From an uncultured Prochlorococcus sp. (GTDB taxonomy: Bacteria > Cyanobacteriota > Cyanobacteriia > PCC-6307 > Cyanobiaceae): a stretch of 59,837 bases of DNA. The notes under the pieces are model-generated. The model ran no database searches, had not been told where the DNA came from, and worked only from the letters and a program-made list of their open reading frames with translations. Made by a program: the position numbers and the translations under genes. Of the stretch, positions 19,022 through 28,564 are shown piece by piece (within the stretch, counting starts at the first letter, position 1; each line of letters opens with the position of its first letter). The stretch spans positions 1 through 59,837 of the forward strand of contig CACBBI010000006.1 in NCBI GenBank assembly GCA_902537445.1, in the 5' to 3' direction.

Positions 19022-19741
19022 TTATACATCTTCAGAAGTATTTACCTCTGAATCAACATCCCCTTCAACTTTATCCTTTTCTACTTCTTGTTGTGAATTT
19101 TGTTTGCCAGGTCCCATTGAAACCTTAACCAATGCATGTCTTAAAACCTTACCTTCTAAATGATATCCTCGTTGCAATTCTTCAATAATGAAATCCTCTT
19201 CAAACTCTTCACTAGGTTCTCTTAATACAGCTTCATGCAAGTTTGGATCAAATTGCTGACCAACAACTCTCATAGGTGAAACTCCCTGTTGTTTTAAAAC
19301 TTCTACCAATTGTTTATACAATCCTTGATAGCTTCTATGAAGAGCTTGAGCTTCTTCACTTTCTGGTTTAAGTTGTTGTCTTGCTCTCTCAAAATTATCA
19401 ACAATAGGAAGTATTGCTGTTAAAGTCTTTGAAATAAGTTGGATTTTTAAATCATCCTGATCCCTTGACTGCCTTTTTCTAAAATTATCAAAATCTGCTG
19501 AAATCCTTACATACTGATTTTTTAATGTTTCATGCTCTTTTTCTAATTGTTCTAATCTCGCATCATTATTGGAGATAGTATTTTTTAATTCTTCGGTATT
19601 TATTTCTTCTGTTTTTTGAGGAGATAATTCATCATTTTCGATTATTTTATCTTCAGCAGATGAAGTATTTTCAGGGGCATTATCCTGATTAGAAAGATCA
19701 TTTTCTTTAATATCAATATTGTCTGATTGATTTTCAACCAT
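19022..19741 (-). CDS. grpE: Nucleotide exchange factor GrpE
   Basis: Exchanges ADP for ATP on DnaK. The first roughly 80 residues are acidic and disordered. A long coiled-coil helix ([18 protein letters not shown]) follows, then the conserved [18 protein letters not shown], and finally the beta-wing with [12 protein letters not shown] and [18 protein letters not shown] chose ATG 19741 (MVENQSDN, 239 aa). A longer reading frame to 19792 would add 17 residues unlike GrpE ([11 protein letters not shown]). The gene heads the dnaJ-tusA-like-rsgA run. Confidence 0.92.
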   Translation of the reverse strand: MVENQSDNIDIKENDLSNQDNAPENTSSAEDKIIENDELSPQKTEEINTEELKNTISNNDARLEQLEKEHETLKNQYVRISADFDNFRKRQSRDQDDLKIQLISKTLTAILPIVDNFERARQQLKPESEEAQALHRSYQGLYKQLVEVLKQQGVSPMRVVGQQFDPNLHEAVLREPSEEFEEDFIIEELQRGYHLEGKVLRHALVKVSMGPGKQNSQQEVEKDKVEGDVDSEVNTSEDV

Positions 19742-19815
19742 TTTTCTAAAATTTAATAAAACTATTCTCCAATAAAGTGATGCACAAAACAAGTTGCGGA
19801 AGGCCGCACAAATTG

Positions 19816-20310
19816 CTAGTCAGGAACAAACCTTAATGCCAATCCATTATTACAATATCTTTTACCAGTGGGAAGTGGTCCATCATTGAAGACATGTCCT
19901 TGATGGCCTCCACATCTTGAGCAATGATATTCGGTTCTTGGGACAATTAACTTGAAATCAACTTTTGTTTCAACTGATCCTTGAATTGGATCCCAAAAGC
20001 TTGGCCATCCTGTGCCGCTGTCATACTTTTTATCTGAGAGAAAGAGCGGCAAATCACATCCTGCACAATGAAAAACCCCTTTTCTTTTCTCATTATTTAA
20101 TTGGCTGCTGAAAGCTCTTTCAGTACCTTCCTCCCTCAAAATATTATAAGATTCTGGACTAAGCCTAGATTTCCATTCATCTTTTGATAAATTCCACTCC
20201 TCTTTAGAAGCAAGTGAAGAAGCTAATACTTGCATAGGCTTAAAAATTATTTTTAAAATTGACATAGTAGGAATTAGAATAAAAGTTCTTCTGGATAAAA
20301 ATTGATTCAT
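19816..20310 (-). CDS. msrB: Peptide-methionine (R)-S-oxide reductase, probably Tat-exported
   Basis: Reduces the R-epimer of methionine sulfoxide in proteins. The catalytic domain has [12 protein letters not shown] and [13 protein letters not shown] (two zinc CxxC pairs), [10 protein letters not shown], and the resolving end [11 protein letters not shown] with the catalytic Cys. The N-terminal 30 residues contain a twin-arginine pattern (LSRRTFIL) and a hydrophobic stretch ending VLASS. This suggests export to periplasm or lumen by Tat, unlike typical cytoplasmic MsrB. The 164-aa length equals domain plus leader. Confidence 0.9.
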   Translation of the reverse strand: MNQFLSRRTFILIPTMSILKIIFKPMQVLASSLASKEEWNLSKDEWKSRLSPESYNILREEGTERAFSSQLNNEKRKGVFHCAGCDLPLFLSDKKYDSGTGWPSFWDPIQGSVETKVDFKLIVPRTEYHCSRCGGHQGHVFNDGPLPTGKRYCNNGLALRFVPD

Positions 20311-20334
20311 ATATTTAAATCACATAAAAAATAA

Positions 20335-21339
20335 ATGATTTCCAATACTTCTAATTCTATTCAAAATATTCATAAATTAAGTATTGCTCCAATGATGGAT
20401 TGTACTGATAAACATTTTAGGATGATAATGAGAAAAATAAGTTCTAAAGCTCTCTTGTATACAGAAATGATTGTGGCCCAGAGTTTAGCTTATACAAATA
20501 AAAAAGAAAATTTTCTAGATTTTAATGATGAAGAACACCCTATATCCATTCAATTTGGTGGCGACGATCCTGCAATCCTTAAGGAGGCTGCCCGAATGGC
20601 AGAGGATTGGGGTTATGACGAAATAAACTTTAATGTTGGTTGTCCGAGTCCAAGGGTCTGTTCTGGAAATTTTGGTGCTTCACTTATGAAAAACCCTGAA
20701 AAAGTAGCGAAATGTATAGAATCCTTAAAAAATAATTGCAACTTACCGGTTACGATCAAACACAGAATCGGTGTAGACAATGATGATAGTTTCTTTAACT
20801 TAAATACTTTCGTAAGAATTATCGCAAATGCTGGCGCAGACAGATTTATAGTTCATGCAAGGAAAGCCATATTAAAAGGTCTTAATCCAAAACAAAACAG
20901 GACGATACCTCCATTAAATTATGATGTAGTAAAAAAATTGAAAAAATCAAATCCAGAATTATTAATAGAAATCAATGGGGGTTTAACGAATATCGATGAA
21001 TCATTAAAAGCCTTGAATAATTTTGATGGGGTAATGATTGGACGGTCAATATACAAACATCCCTTAAGATGGTCTGAGATTGATCAAAGGATTTATGGAA
21101 TTAATACAAAATCCAAATCTGCTTCACATATTATATTCTCCTTAATTCCATACATAGAATTGCATTTAAGTAATGGAGGAAAATCTTGGGATATTTGTAA
21201 ACATCTTATAAATTTAGTTGAAGGTATACCAAAAGCTAAAATCTGGAGAAATCAAATTTCAAATAAATCTATAAAAAAAGAATTAAATATTGAATATCTA
21301 TTTAAATTAACTACAGCGCTTGCAGAAATGGGTTACTAA
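20335..21339 (+). CDS. dusA: tRNA-dihydrouridine synthase (DusA type)
   Basis: FMN/NADPH enzyme that reduces uridines in the tRNA D-loop. The motifs are SIAPMMDCTDKHFRMIMR, INFNVGCPSPRVCSGNFG (catalytic Cys region), TIKHRIGVDN, FIVHARKAILKGL, NGGLTN and MIGRSIYKHP. The sequence HARKAILKGLNPKQNR and the length of 334 aa favour DusA over DusB/C. It starts 24 bp from the divergent msrB start. Its stop overlaps the stop of the convergent RRM gene by 4 nt (CTAA). Confidence 0.92.
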   Translation: MISNTSNSIQNIHKLSIAPMMDCTDKHFRMIMRKISSKALLYTEMIVAQSLAYTNKKENFLDFNDEEHPISIQFGGDDPAILKEAARMAEDWGYDEINFNVGCPSPRVCSGNFGASLMKNPEKVAKCIESLKNNCNLPVTIKHRIGVDNDDSFFNLNTFVRIIANAGADRFIVHARKAILKGLNPKQNRTIPPLNYDVVKKLKKSNPELLIEINGGLTNIDESLKALNNFDGVMIGRSIYKHPLRWSEIDQRIYGINTKSKSASHIIFSLIPYIELHLSNGGKSWDICKHLINLVEGIPKAKIWRNQISNKSIKKELNIEYLFKLTTALAEMGY

Positions 21340-21839
21340 TTTGTCTCGTTTGAAGCATTGCTCTCATTGGACACTCCCCTTTTTCTTCTGCTCCTCCCAT
21401 TTTCGTATTCAGAATTATCAGAAGAATTTCCATAACTTCTATCTTCCCAACCTTCTGCTCCAGAAGATTTATTAGCATTAGAGCTATTAGATCCATTAGC
21501 GCCACCGTAGCCGCCGCCGCCGTAGCCACCATTATTACCACCACCACCGTAGCCGCCATTGTTGCCACCTCTTCCTCCTCTACGAGATCCACCTGAACCT
21601 CTAGGCTCAGCCTTATTGATTCTTAATGGTCTACCCATAAGTTCCGTGCCTTGCAAACCATCAATAGCTGTTGACTCAATCGCTTCATCTGCCATTTCAA
21701 TAAAAGCGAATCCTCTTTTCCTTCCAGTATCTCTCTCCAAAGGAAGAGAACAATTTAAAACCTCACCAAAAGGGGCAAACAACTGAATAACATCTTCACG
21801 CTCTGCGCGGAACGGCAAATTGCCAACAAAAATACTCAC
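21336..21839 (-). CDS. RRM-domain RNA-binding protein with glycine-rich tail
   Basis: 167 aa. One RRM covers residues 1-80, with RNP2 SIFVGNLPF and RNP1 KRGFAFIEM. The tail is Gly/Asn/Tyr-rich (SRRGGRGGNNGGYGGGG and repeats), then polar and ends SNASNETN. This is the cyanobacterial Rbp architecture of cold- or light-responsive RNA-binding proteins. Targets cannot be read from sequence. A GTG start at 21839 fits the family N-terminus exactly. The Gly-rich part creates artificial open frames on both strands. Confidence 0.9.
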   Translation of the reverse strand: MSIFVGNLPFRAEREDVIQLFAPFGEVLNCSLPLERDTGRKRGFAFIEMADEAIESTAIDGLQGTELMGRPLRINKAEPRGSGGSRRGGRGGNNGGYGGGGNNGGYGGGGYGGANGSNSSNANKSSGAEGWEDRSYGNSSDNSEYENGRSRRKRGVSNESNASNETN

Positions 21840-21952
21840 TTTAAACTCAACAAAAAATTTACCTTATAAAAAAACTACAATAAGTAGTCTCATAACATTG
21901 CTTTCCTATTCTACTTCAAAGCATACCCTTGTTGTAGAAAAAAAATTGAGAT

Positions 21953-23332
21953 TCAAAGTAACAATCTTTTTTGCCAATTTTTTATCTCTTTTTCTACCTG
22001 AACAAAACCTGTACCACCTTCGCTATTTCTCGAGTTAACGACATTAAGAGGTTCAAGATCCACAAAAACATCCTCATCAAATTCGGGATGAAATTTTTTA
22101 AATTCTTCAATTTTGAGATTTTTAAATAACATTTTTCTCTCTAGGCAATATTTAACCATTTGACCAACAACTTGATATGCGGTCCTAAAAGGAACATCTT
22201 TACCAACTAAGTAATCTGCCAAATCAGTAGCATTAGAAAAGTCGTTTTCTACAGAATCAGATAGATTTTTGATATTAAATTCAATGCCCTCATTAATTAG
22301 AATAGTCATTGCTTTTATACAAGAAGATATTGTTTCTGCAGTGTCAAATATTGGCTCTTTATCCTCTTGAAAATCCTTATTGTAAGAAAGTGGTACCCCT
22401 TTGACCATCGTTAACAATGCCTGGAGATGTCCATACACTCTTCCTGTCTTACCTCTTATCAATTCTGGAACGTCAGGATTTTTTTTCTGCGGCATTAAGC
22501 TACTTCCTGTGGCACATTTATCTGTTAATTTTGCAAAAGAAAATTCATCAGTTACCCATAAAATTATTTCCTCTGAAATTTTACTTAAATGAGACATCAG
22601 TATTGCAGATGCAGAGACAAACTCTATACAAAAATCTCTATCACTTACTGCATCAATACTGTTTTTATAAATCTTTTTGAAACCCAATTCTGTAGCTGTA
22701 AAATGCCTATCTATTTTTATTTTTGTTCCAGCTAATGCTGCAGCTCCTAACGGAGAAATATTAACTCTTGAGCGTACTTCTTTATACCTTTCACGGTCTC
22801 TTTGGAGCATTTCTATGTAAGCCAATAAATGATGAGCTAAAGACAATGGTTGAGCTCTTTGCATGTGGGTATATCCTGGAATTAAGGTATAAATATTAGA
22901 TTTCGCAAGATTTAAGAAGGATTTTTGTAAATCTGTTATTAAAATTTCAATATTGTCAATCTCTTTTCTTAGCCACAATCTTATATCTGTACCAACTTGA
23001 TCATTTCTACTTCTACCTGTATGTAGTTTTTTTCCAGTTTCACCAATTAAACTTATTAGCTTTTCTTCTATGCAATAGTGAATATCTTCAGAAGGTGGAC
23101 CAGGAGAAAATTTACCCTCCAAATACTCAACTTTTATTAATTCTAAACCATTAATAATTTGCAAAGATTCAGAAAAGGATAAAACTTTTGTTTTACCAAG
23201 CATTTTCGCATGAGCAATCGAGCAATCTAAATCTTCTAAAATAAGCTTTCTATCAAAACCAATTGAGGCATTAAACTTTTCAATAAAAGGGTCAAGTGCA
23301 TTATCAAACCTTTTACTCCAAGCTTTAGCCAT
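21953..23332 (-). CDS. argH: Argininosuccinate lyase
   Basis: Final step of arginine synthesis: argininosuccinate to arginine plus fumarate. Signature [20 protein letters not shown] (fumarase/ASL superfamily) lies in the middle. [18 protein letters not shown] and [18 protein letters not shown] are the other two conserved regions. The 459-aa length is normal, with an ATG start. Its substrate-producing partner argG is also in this window but about 27 kb away, so the arginine genes are dispersed. Confidence 0.97.
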   Translation of the reverse strand: MAKAWSKRFDNALDPFIEKFNASIGFDRKLILEDLDCSIAHAKMLGKTKVLSFSESLQIINGLELIKVEYLEGKFSPGPPSEDIHYCIEEKLISLIGETGKKLHTGRSRNDQVGTDIRLWLRKEIDNIEILITDLQKSFLNLAKSNIYTLIPGYTHMQRAQPLSLAHHLLAYIEMLQRDRERYKEVRSRVNISPLGAAALAGTKIKIDRHFTATELGFKKIYKNSIDAVSDRDFCIEFVSASAILMSHLSKISEEIILWVTDEFSFAKLTDKCATGSSLMPQKKNPDVPELIRGKTGRVYGHLQALLTMVKGVPLSYNKDFQEDKEPIFDTAETISSCIKAMTILINEGIEFNIKNLSDSVENDFSNATDLADYLVGKDVPFRTAYQVVGQMVKYCLERKMLFKNLKIEEFKKFHPEFDEDVFVDLEPLNVVNSRNSEGGTGFVQVEKEIKNWQKRLLL

Positions 23333-23394
23333 ATCAATTAGTAACTTTAAGTATCTCTAATAAAGCATTTTTTTATATAAGTGACAAAAAATAT

Positions 23395-24738
23395 CTATTT
23401 CAATTGAAAAATAACCATCGAAGCATCATCTTCAAGATGTCTATTTTGCCCTGTAAAATCATCTAACTTTTTAAATATTTTATTTAAAATTTCTTGGGAT
23501 GTATAAGATTGCTTGCATAATTTTGTGAGGGCTTTAATTAACCTTTCCTCATCAAATCTTTGTCCTAAAGAGTTAGAAGTATCAATTACTCCATCTGTGT
23601 AATAAAGAACCAAATCATTTTGATTAAGCTTGATTTCACCACAATGATATTCAGCATCTTTTTGTAATCCAAGTACAAATCCTTTTGCATCTAATTTAAT
23701 AATTTTCTGATCTGAACTTTTCCAAAGCAGAGGAGGATTATGTGCTGCATTAGCGAATCTCAATTTTCTAGTTCTAGGATCATAATCTGAGTAAAATAAT
23801 GTCACAAATCTATGCGATTGATCTAAATCATTTATTGCTAGTTGATTCAAATCATGCAAAATTCTATCTGGAGGCAGACCTGTAAGAACCTCTGCACGTA
23901 GCATTCCTCTTAACATAGTCATTAAAAGACCGGCTGGAATCCCTTTCCCCATGACATCACCTATTACAAAAGCCCATTTTGATTTTTCTTTCCTTTTTTC
24001 AGATATATTCGTCTTTAAACACATAAAATCATAGTAGTCTCCTCCGAGCTGAAGAGCTGGCCTACAATGTGCCGCCAGGTCTATACCATAGATAATTGGA
24101 CAATAATCTGGAAGCAATTGAGATTGAATTTCAGCACCAGTGGAAATTTCTCTATCTACATTTTCATGCTTTTTCTTTGTTTTTATTAAGTAGTGATTTT
24201 CTAATCCAACAGCTAGACAATTTTCAATAAAATTAAAATTACTATCTTCAGTAATTGACTGTCTAGAAATATCTTCACTAAGAATATAAATGAACCCTCT
24301 ACATTTGCCTCTAGATATTATTTTTTTTGTTTCAATTTTATATTCTTTAAATTTATTTTTTAAAGCATTTTCAAAAGTTAGAATTTCTTTTATTTTAAAA
24401 TTTTTTGAAAAATGAAATTGATCCAAAAAACTATTAATTTCTTCTTGAATTGTTAAATATTCATAATTAACAGAAATTTTTATATTTTCATTCCATATCT
24501 CCCCCTCGTAATTTAAAGGAATAATTAAAATTATATTCTCAGAAAAAATATGTTTAAAAAGTAAGCTTACATAATCCAGTAATTTATTTATGTTGGAAAA
24601 TGATTTTAAATAATATGCTAGGGAGGATGCAATTTCAGCAAATTTATATTTATTTTTTTGAGTTACTTTAGAATCATTGTCTAAAAAATGTTGGATAAAT
24701 TTATTAGAAAATATTTTTTCTTTTTGATTATTTGTCAA
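23395..24738 (-). CDS. PP2C-type SpoIIE-domain serine phosphatase (RsbU-like)
   Basis: 447 aa. The C-terminal half is a SpoIIE/PP2C domain: EIQSQLLPDYCP, LAAHCRPALQLGGDYYDF, FVIGDVMGKGIPAGLLMTML, FANAAHNPPLLW and LVLYYTDGVIDT, with Asp residues placed to bind Mn/Mg. The N-terminal half is a divergent GAF-like sensor region rich in Lys/Asn/Ile. Such proteins dephosphorylate anti-sigma-factor antagonists. No partner is visible next to it. The start is TTG at 24738. It sits between ftsY and argH with gaps of 62-67 bp. Confidence 0.86.
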   Translation of the reverse strand: MTNNQKEKIFSNKFIQHFLDNDSKVTQKNKYKFAEIASSLAYYLKSFSNINKLLDYVSLLFKHIFSENIILIIPLNYEGEIWNENIKISVNYEYLTIQEEINSFLDQFHFSKNFKIKEILTFENALKNKFKEYKIETKKIISRGKCRGFIYILSEDISRQSITEDSNFNFIENCLAVGLENHYLIKTKKKHENVDREISTGAEIQSQLLPDYCPIIYGIDLAAHCRPALQLGGDYYDFMCLKTNISEKRKEKSKWAFVIGDVMGKGIPAGLLMTMLRGMLRAEVLTGLPPDRILHDLNQLAINDLDQSHRFVTLFYSDYDPRTRKLRFANAAHNPPLLWKSSDQKIIKLDAKGFVLGLQKDAEYHCGEIKLNQNDLVLYYTDGVIDTSNSLGQRFDEERLIKALTKLCKQSYTSQEILNKIFKKLDDFTGQNRHLEDDASMVIFQLK

Positions 24739-24805
24739 AACTAATCTAATAGATAAATATGTTTTAACATTAAATTTAAGTTTTTAAAAAAAATTAATTA
24801 AATAT

Positions 24806-26041
24806 TTATTTATCTGCAAGCATAGCTTCTACAAATTCAAAACTATTAAATGGCCTCAAATCTTTTATGCCTTCTCCAGCTCCAATAAACCTTATAGGCA
24901 AATTTACTTCTTCAGATACAGCTAAAGAAACACCCCCTCTAGAAGTGCCATCTAATTTAGTAATAATTGCTCCACTTAAATCTGCTGATTTAGCGAAACT
25001 TTTTGCTTGTTTTAAACCATTTTGTCCCTGACTTGCATCTAAAACTAATAAAGATTCAATAATTGCATCTGGGGCCTTTTTATCAATAATTTTTTTTATT
25101 TTTGCTAATTCATCCATCAAATTATTTTTTGTTTGCAATCTACCCGCTGTATCAACAAGTAATAATTCAACATTTCTTTTTTTTGCAGAATAAATTGCAT
25201 CAAAAACTACTGCAGCTGGATCAGCATTTTTTGATTGATTACATATAACGTCAACATTACTTCTATCTCCCCACACTTTAAGTTGTTCTACTGCAGCCGC
25301 TCTAAAAGTATCGGCAGCAGCAATCAAAGTTTTATAATTACTTTTTGATGACAGATATGCTAATTTTCCCAATGTAGTAGTTTTACCAACACCATTAACT
25401 CCTACTAATAACCAAACATTTAGCTTACCCTTTTGGGGAACCAAAAGATCAGATCCTGAATTTTTTATTGGTTTATCGATAATTAATTTTAATTCCCTCT
25501 TCAAGAATTTTATTCCTGCTTCTCCACCCACGACTTCCTCGTTTAATTTTGTTCTAAGAGAACTTATAACTTTATCTGTTGAATCAATCCCTACATCAGC
25601 TCTTATTAATAGGGTCTCTAAATCATCAAGAGATTCAGGAGTAAGAGGATCATCTCCCAATTTATCCAATAATTCAGTAACAAATCCTTTTCTGGTTTCT
25701 TCTAATCCTCTGCGTAATTTAGTTAACCAATCAATTTCATCAATCGATATTTGATTTATTTTTTTTCCTTGAGCAGCTAACACCATTGCAGACCAAGTAA
25801 AATTATCATCAAATTCTCCTAATTCAAATTCAGATTCAGCAATATTTTTGGACTGTCCTGCAATATTTTCTTTATTAGTAATATTAATCAATTCTTGCTT
25901 TTGCTCTTCCTGTTTCTCTAATTCTTGCTTTTGCTCTTCCTGTTTCTCTAATTCTTGCTTTTGCTCTTCCTGTCGTTTTTTTAAAAGTGCATAAGCTTGT
26001 GCAGCCCATTCACGAGAATTATCAGAATCAGTATTAGTCAT
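24806..26041 (-). CDS. ftsY: Signal recognition particle receptor FtsY
   Basis: SRP-receptor GTPase that docks translating ribosomes at the membrane. The N-terminal about 100 residues are an acidic/Gln-rich region with a nearly exact decapeptide repeat (EEQKQELEKQ). The N domain then leads to the G domain: VGVNGVGKTTTLGKLA, ADTFRAAAVEQL, DTAGRLQTKNNLM, TKLDGTSRGG and GAGEGIKDLRPF. The 411-aa length is close to cyanobacterial FtsY. It follows nusB on the same strand. Confidence 0.96.
   Translation of the reverse strand: MTNTDSDNSREWAAQAYALLKKRQEEQKQELEKQEEQKQELEKQEEQKQELINITNKENIAGQSKNIAESEFELGEFDDNFTWSAMVLAAQGKKINQISIDEIDWLTKLRRGLEETRKGFVTELLDKLGDDPLTPESLDDLETLLIRADVGIDSTDKVISSLRTKLNEEVVGGEAGIKFLKRELKLIIDKPIKNSGSDLLVPQKGKLNVWLLVGVNGVGKTTTLGKLAYLSSKSNYKTLIAAADTFRAAAVEQLKVWGDRSNVDVICNQSKNADPAAVVFDAIYSAKKRNVELLLVDTAGRLQTKNNLMDELAKIKKIIDKKAPDAIIESLLVLDASQGQNGLKQAKSFAKSADLSGAIITKLDGTSRGGVSLAVSEEVNLPIRFIGAGEGIKDLRPFNSFEFVEAMLADK
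25891..25973. repeat. 30-bp in-frame tandem repeat in ftsY (about 2.8 copies)
   Basis: Units at 25891-25920 and 25921-25950 are identical. 25951-25973 matches the first 23 bases of a third unit. Each unit encodes ten residues of the acidic N-terminal region of FtsY (EEQKQELEKQ), keeping the frame. The exact nucleotide identity suggests recent slippage or duplication. Confidence 0.95.
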
Positions 26042-26107
26042 TATTATCTATAGTTCGTAATTAAAATTTTCTAAATACTATTTATTTATATCAAATAATT
26101 ATGACAA

Positions 26108-26725
26108 TTAAATTGATTGTAATCTCCTTAAAACTCCATTAATAAATTTTCTTCCTTGCAGATCACTATATTTATTAGCTAAATTAACCGCCTCATCACA
26201 AGCAACGGCGACAGGTGTGTTCAAAAAATTTATATCCACGTAAGCTAAACGCAGAATATCCCTATCAATTCTTGGTAATCTTTTTAATCTCCAGCCATCC
26301 ATTACTTGATCGATATCGGAATCAATACTTTTGAGATTATTAATAATATTACAAATCCTTTGATTTACATCCTCTCTAATATCAATTTGACCACTAGAAA
26401 CAATTAATTTTGGAAAGTCTAAAGTAACAGAAAGTGTATTCATTACTGTTTCAATTTTTGTCAGAGAATTTTTTAACTCATCTCGAACATTTGAATAAGA
26501 GGAATCAACACCTTCTTGCAATTCACTATCTAATATTTTTTGTGAAGCATTTTCTAACTCTGACTCGCAATTATCTAATTCCTCTCTGCAATGGTTTATT
26601 AGAGAATCTAAAGCAGATTCAAAAATTTCTTCTATCTGAAATTTATTTAATTTAAAATCACCTTTATCTTTTATAAGGCCAAGAGAAATTAAAGATAATT
26701 CTCTAGAAAGGGATCTATTATGCAT
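26108..26725 (-). CDS. nusB: Transcription antitermination factor NusB
   Basis: About 205 aa. The N-terminus HNRSLSRELSLISLGLI and the C-terminal helical core with RLPRIDRDILRLAYVDI, PVAVACDEAVNLANKYSD and FINGVLRRL match NusB, which with NusE assembles on boxA of rRNA transcripts. The middle has a longer acidic insertion than E. coli NusB (139 aa), usual in cyanobacteria. I used ATG 26725. A TTG codon sits directly upstream (26728) and abuts the stop of the DUF502 gene, so the two are probably co-transcribed. Confidence 0.88.
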   Translation of the reverse strand: MHNRSLSRELSLISLGLIKDKGDFKLNKFQIEEIFESALDSLINHCREELDNCESELENASQKILDSELQEGVDSSYSNVRDELKNSLTKIETVMNTLSVTLDFPKLIVSSGQIDIREDVNQRICNIINNLKSIDSDIDQVMDGWRLKRLPRIDRDILRLAYVDINFLNTPVAVACDEAVNLANKYSDLQGRKFINGVLRRLQSI

Positions 26726-26728
26726 CAA

Positions 26729-27463
26729 TTAAGAAGAAGTATTAGAAGAAGCTCGTAATTGAGAAAACAATTTTGAAAATGTTGGATTTGAGGTGTTATT
26801 TTTTTCATCTGGATTAACTATTCCAGCAGAAATTATTGTTCTAAAAGCATCTTCAACAGAAATATCCAAATCCTTTACAGAAGACTCAGGAACGAGTGTA
26901 TACCAACCAGTAGTTGGGTTTGGTGCTGTAGGGATGAAAACACTAAGCAACTTTTCTTCCAATTCTGGCTGTAGAGAAGGCCCTACATCTCCAGTTACAA
27001 AGCCTACACTATATAGTCCCTCGCGTGGATATTCAACTAAAACAACTCGTCTAAATCTATTAGATTTATTACTTAAGAAGGTTTCTAACAATTGTTTAAG
27101 GGTTTTATAAACCGCTCCAGCTACTGGAATTTTTGATAAAGTACCTTCTCCAAATTCTAATAACCATCTTCCTACAAAATTTCTCGCCATCAAGCCTATT
27201 AGCAAAATAGCTAATAAAGGAACAGTTAAACCTAAGGTGAGATTGATTAAATCTTGTAATAAAGGATTTAAATTAATAAAGGGATTTAGTTGCTTTGGGA
27301 CTGAAGTAACTAATGTTAAAACAAATTTACTAACTAATGATGACAACCAAATTGTTGTTGCTAAGGGTATTACAACTAACAACCCTGCAATAAGATCATT
27401 TTTGAGATCTTGTTGAAGCCTAGATCCTAAATTCGAATCTTGATTTTGATTAGATTCAACCAA
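26729..27463 (-). CDS. DUF502 family membrane protein
   Basis: 244 aa. Two membrane segments follow the first 25 polar residues (LIAGLLVVIPLATTIWLSSL; LTVPLLAILLIGLMA). A soluble domain follows with GTLSKIPVAGAVYKTLKQLLE, VLVEYPREGLYSVGFVTG and VFIPTAPNPTTGWYTLVPES, the DUF502 pattern found widely in bacteria and plants (COV1/LCV). The role is unknown. The conserved position upstream of nusB and ftsY hints at membrane or translocation functions, but this is guesswork. The TTG start at 27463 is the only start that fits. Confidence 0.85.
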   Translation of the reverse strand: MVESNQNQDSNLGSRLQQDLKNDLIAGLLVVIPLATTIWLSSLVSKFVLTLVTSVPKQLNPFINLNPLLQDLINLTLGLTVPLLAILLIGLMARNFVGRWLLEFGEGTLSKIPVAGAVYKTLKQLLETFLSNKSNRFRRVVLVEYPREGLYSVGFVTGDVGPSLQPELEEKLLSVFIPTAPNPTTGWYTLVPESSVKDLDISVEDAFRTIISAGIVNPDEKNNTSNPTFSKLFSQLRASSNTSS

Positions 27464-27607
27464 AATAACGTTTTAACTATAATAACTTTACTAATAATTT
27501 AACTGTTTTTACTAGGTTAGGATATATTTTTCTTAAATATATCTATTTTATTTATAAGTTTATTCTCCAGAAATAACTTTTAAAAGAAATGCTATAAAGA
27601 AAAAGAA

Positions 27608-28564
27608 ATGATTGATACGATTCAAAACAAAAAAGAAATAAGTAAAAAATTAAAAGAAAGAGCCATTTTTGAAGGTTTTGCAGTTGCTGGAATAGCTTCA
27701 ATACCAGGTAGTTCGCGCGTAAAATTAAGAACTAATGCATTAGAAAGATGGTTATCAAATAACTATCATGCTGAAATGAAATGGATGGAAGCAGAAAAAA
27801 GAAAAAATATTGGCTCACTTTTTGAGGATGCAAAAAGTGTTTTAAGTGTTGGATTTAATTACATTAATTCACAAAACATAAACAATAATTTCCTGAAGGT
27901 AGCTAAATTCGGCCAAGGTGAAGATTATCATAAAGTAATTCACAAAAAATTAAAGAATATTGGTAAATGGATCAACTTAGAAATCCCTGATTGCAAATGG
28001 AAAATATGTGTTGATACCTCTCCACTTCTTGAAAAAGCATGGGCAGAAGAGGCAGGTATTGGTTGGATAGGTAAAAATAGTAATTTAATCAGCCAAAAAA
28101 ATGGTTCTTGGTTTACTTTGGGTTTTATGATTCTCACAAAAGATTTAATGCCAGATAATCCTCATCAATCACTTTGTGGAAAATGTGATATTTGTATTGA
28201 ACATTGTCCCACAAAGGCAATCGTAGAACCCTTTGTAATACAATCAAATCTATGCATCGCATATCACACAATAGAAAGCAGAGATAAAACTATTCCAAAG
28301 AAAATAGAAAAAAATTTAGGTGGATGGGTTGCAGGATGTGATATTTGTCAAGATGTTTGTCCATGGAACAAATCAGTGCCAAACAATAATAATCATGCAA
28401 CTGAACCGAAAGAGTGGATTAAAAATCTTAATATTGAGTCACTTAATTGGGACGATAAAACGTGGCAAGAAAATCTTAAAGGAACTACCTTAAAAAGAAT
28501 TAAACCATGGATGTGGAAAAGAAACATAAAAGCAAATATAAAAAATAAAAAAATTAAAATATGA
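27608..28564 (+). CDS. queG: Epoxyqueuosine reductase
   Basis: Cobalamin-dependent last step of queuosine synthesis in tRNA. The N-terminal catalytic part includes RALERWLSNNYHAEMKWM-like sequence and EEAGIGWIGKNSNLIS. Two 4Fe-4S clusters follow: CGKCDICIEHCPTKAI and CDICQDVCPWNKSVP. The length of 318 aa is normal for the form without HEAT repeats. The cobalamin need fits the corrin gene cbiD in this window. The ATGA overlap with the next gene implies coupling. Confidence 0.94.
   Translation: MIDTIQNKKEISKKLKERAIFEGFAVAGIASIPGSSRVKLRTNALERWLSNNYHAEMKWMEAEKRKNIGSLFEDAKSVLSVGFNYINSQNINNNFLKVAKFGQGEDYHKVIHKKLKNIGKWINLEIPDCKWKICVDTSPLLEKAWAEEAGIGWIGKNSNLISQKNGSWFTLGFMILTKDLMPDNPHQSLCGKCDICIEHCPTKAIVEPFVIQSNLCIAYHTIESRDKTIPKKIEKNLGGWVAGCDICQDVCPWNKSVPNNNNHATEPKEWIKNLNIESLNWDDKTWQENLKGTTLKRIKPWMWKRNIKANIKNKKIKI

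Noticed and set aside
19742-19792. 5' extension of grpE
   Set aside because: The extra 17 residues are hydrophobic and non-conserved. ATG 19741 gives a normal acidic GrpE N-terminus.
20335-21339. Possible inactive Dus because FGACLM is FGASLM
   Set aside because: I could not be certain which Cys is catalytic. The conserved GCP Cys is present, so no loss of function is claimed.
21311-21592. 93-codon frame through the Gly-rich tail of the RRM gene
   Set aside because: Its Ala/Val/Met-repeat product is an artefact of the repetitive GGN codons read in another frame.
25891-25973. Possible CRISPR-like array
   Set aside because: Repeats are directly adjoining without spacers and lie in frame inside ftsY, so this is a coding tandem repeat.
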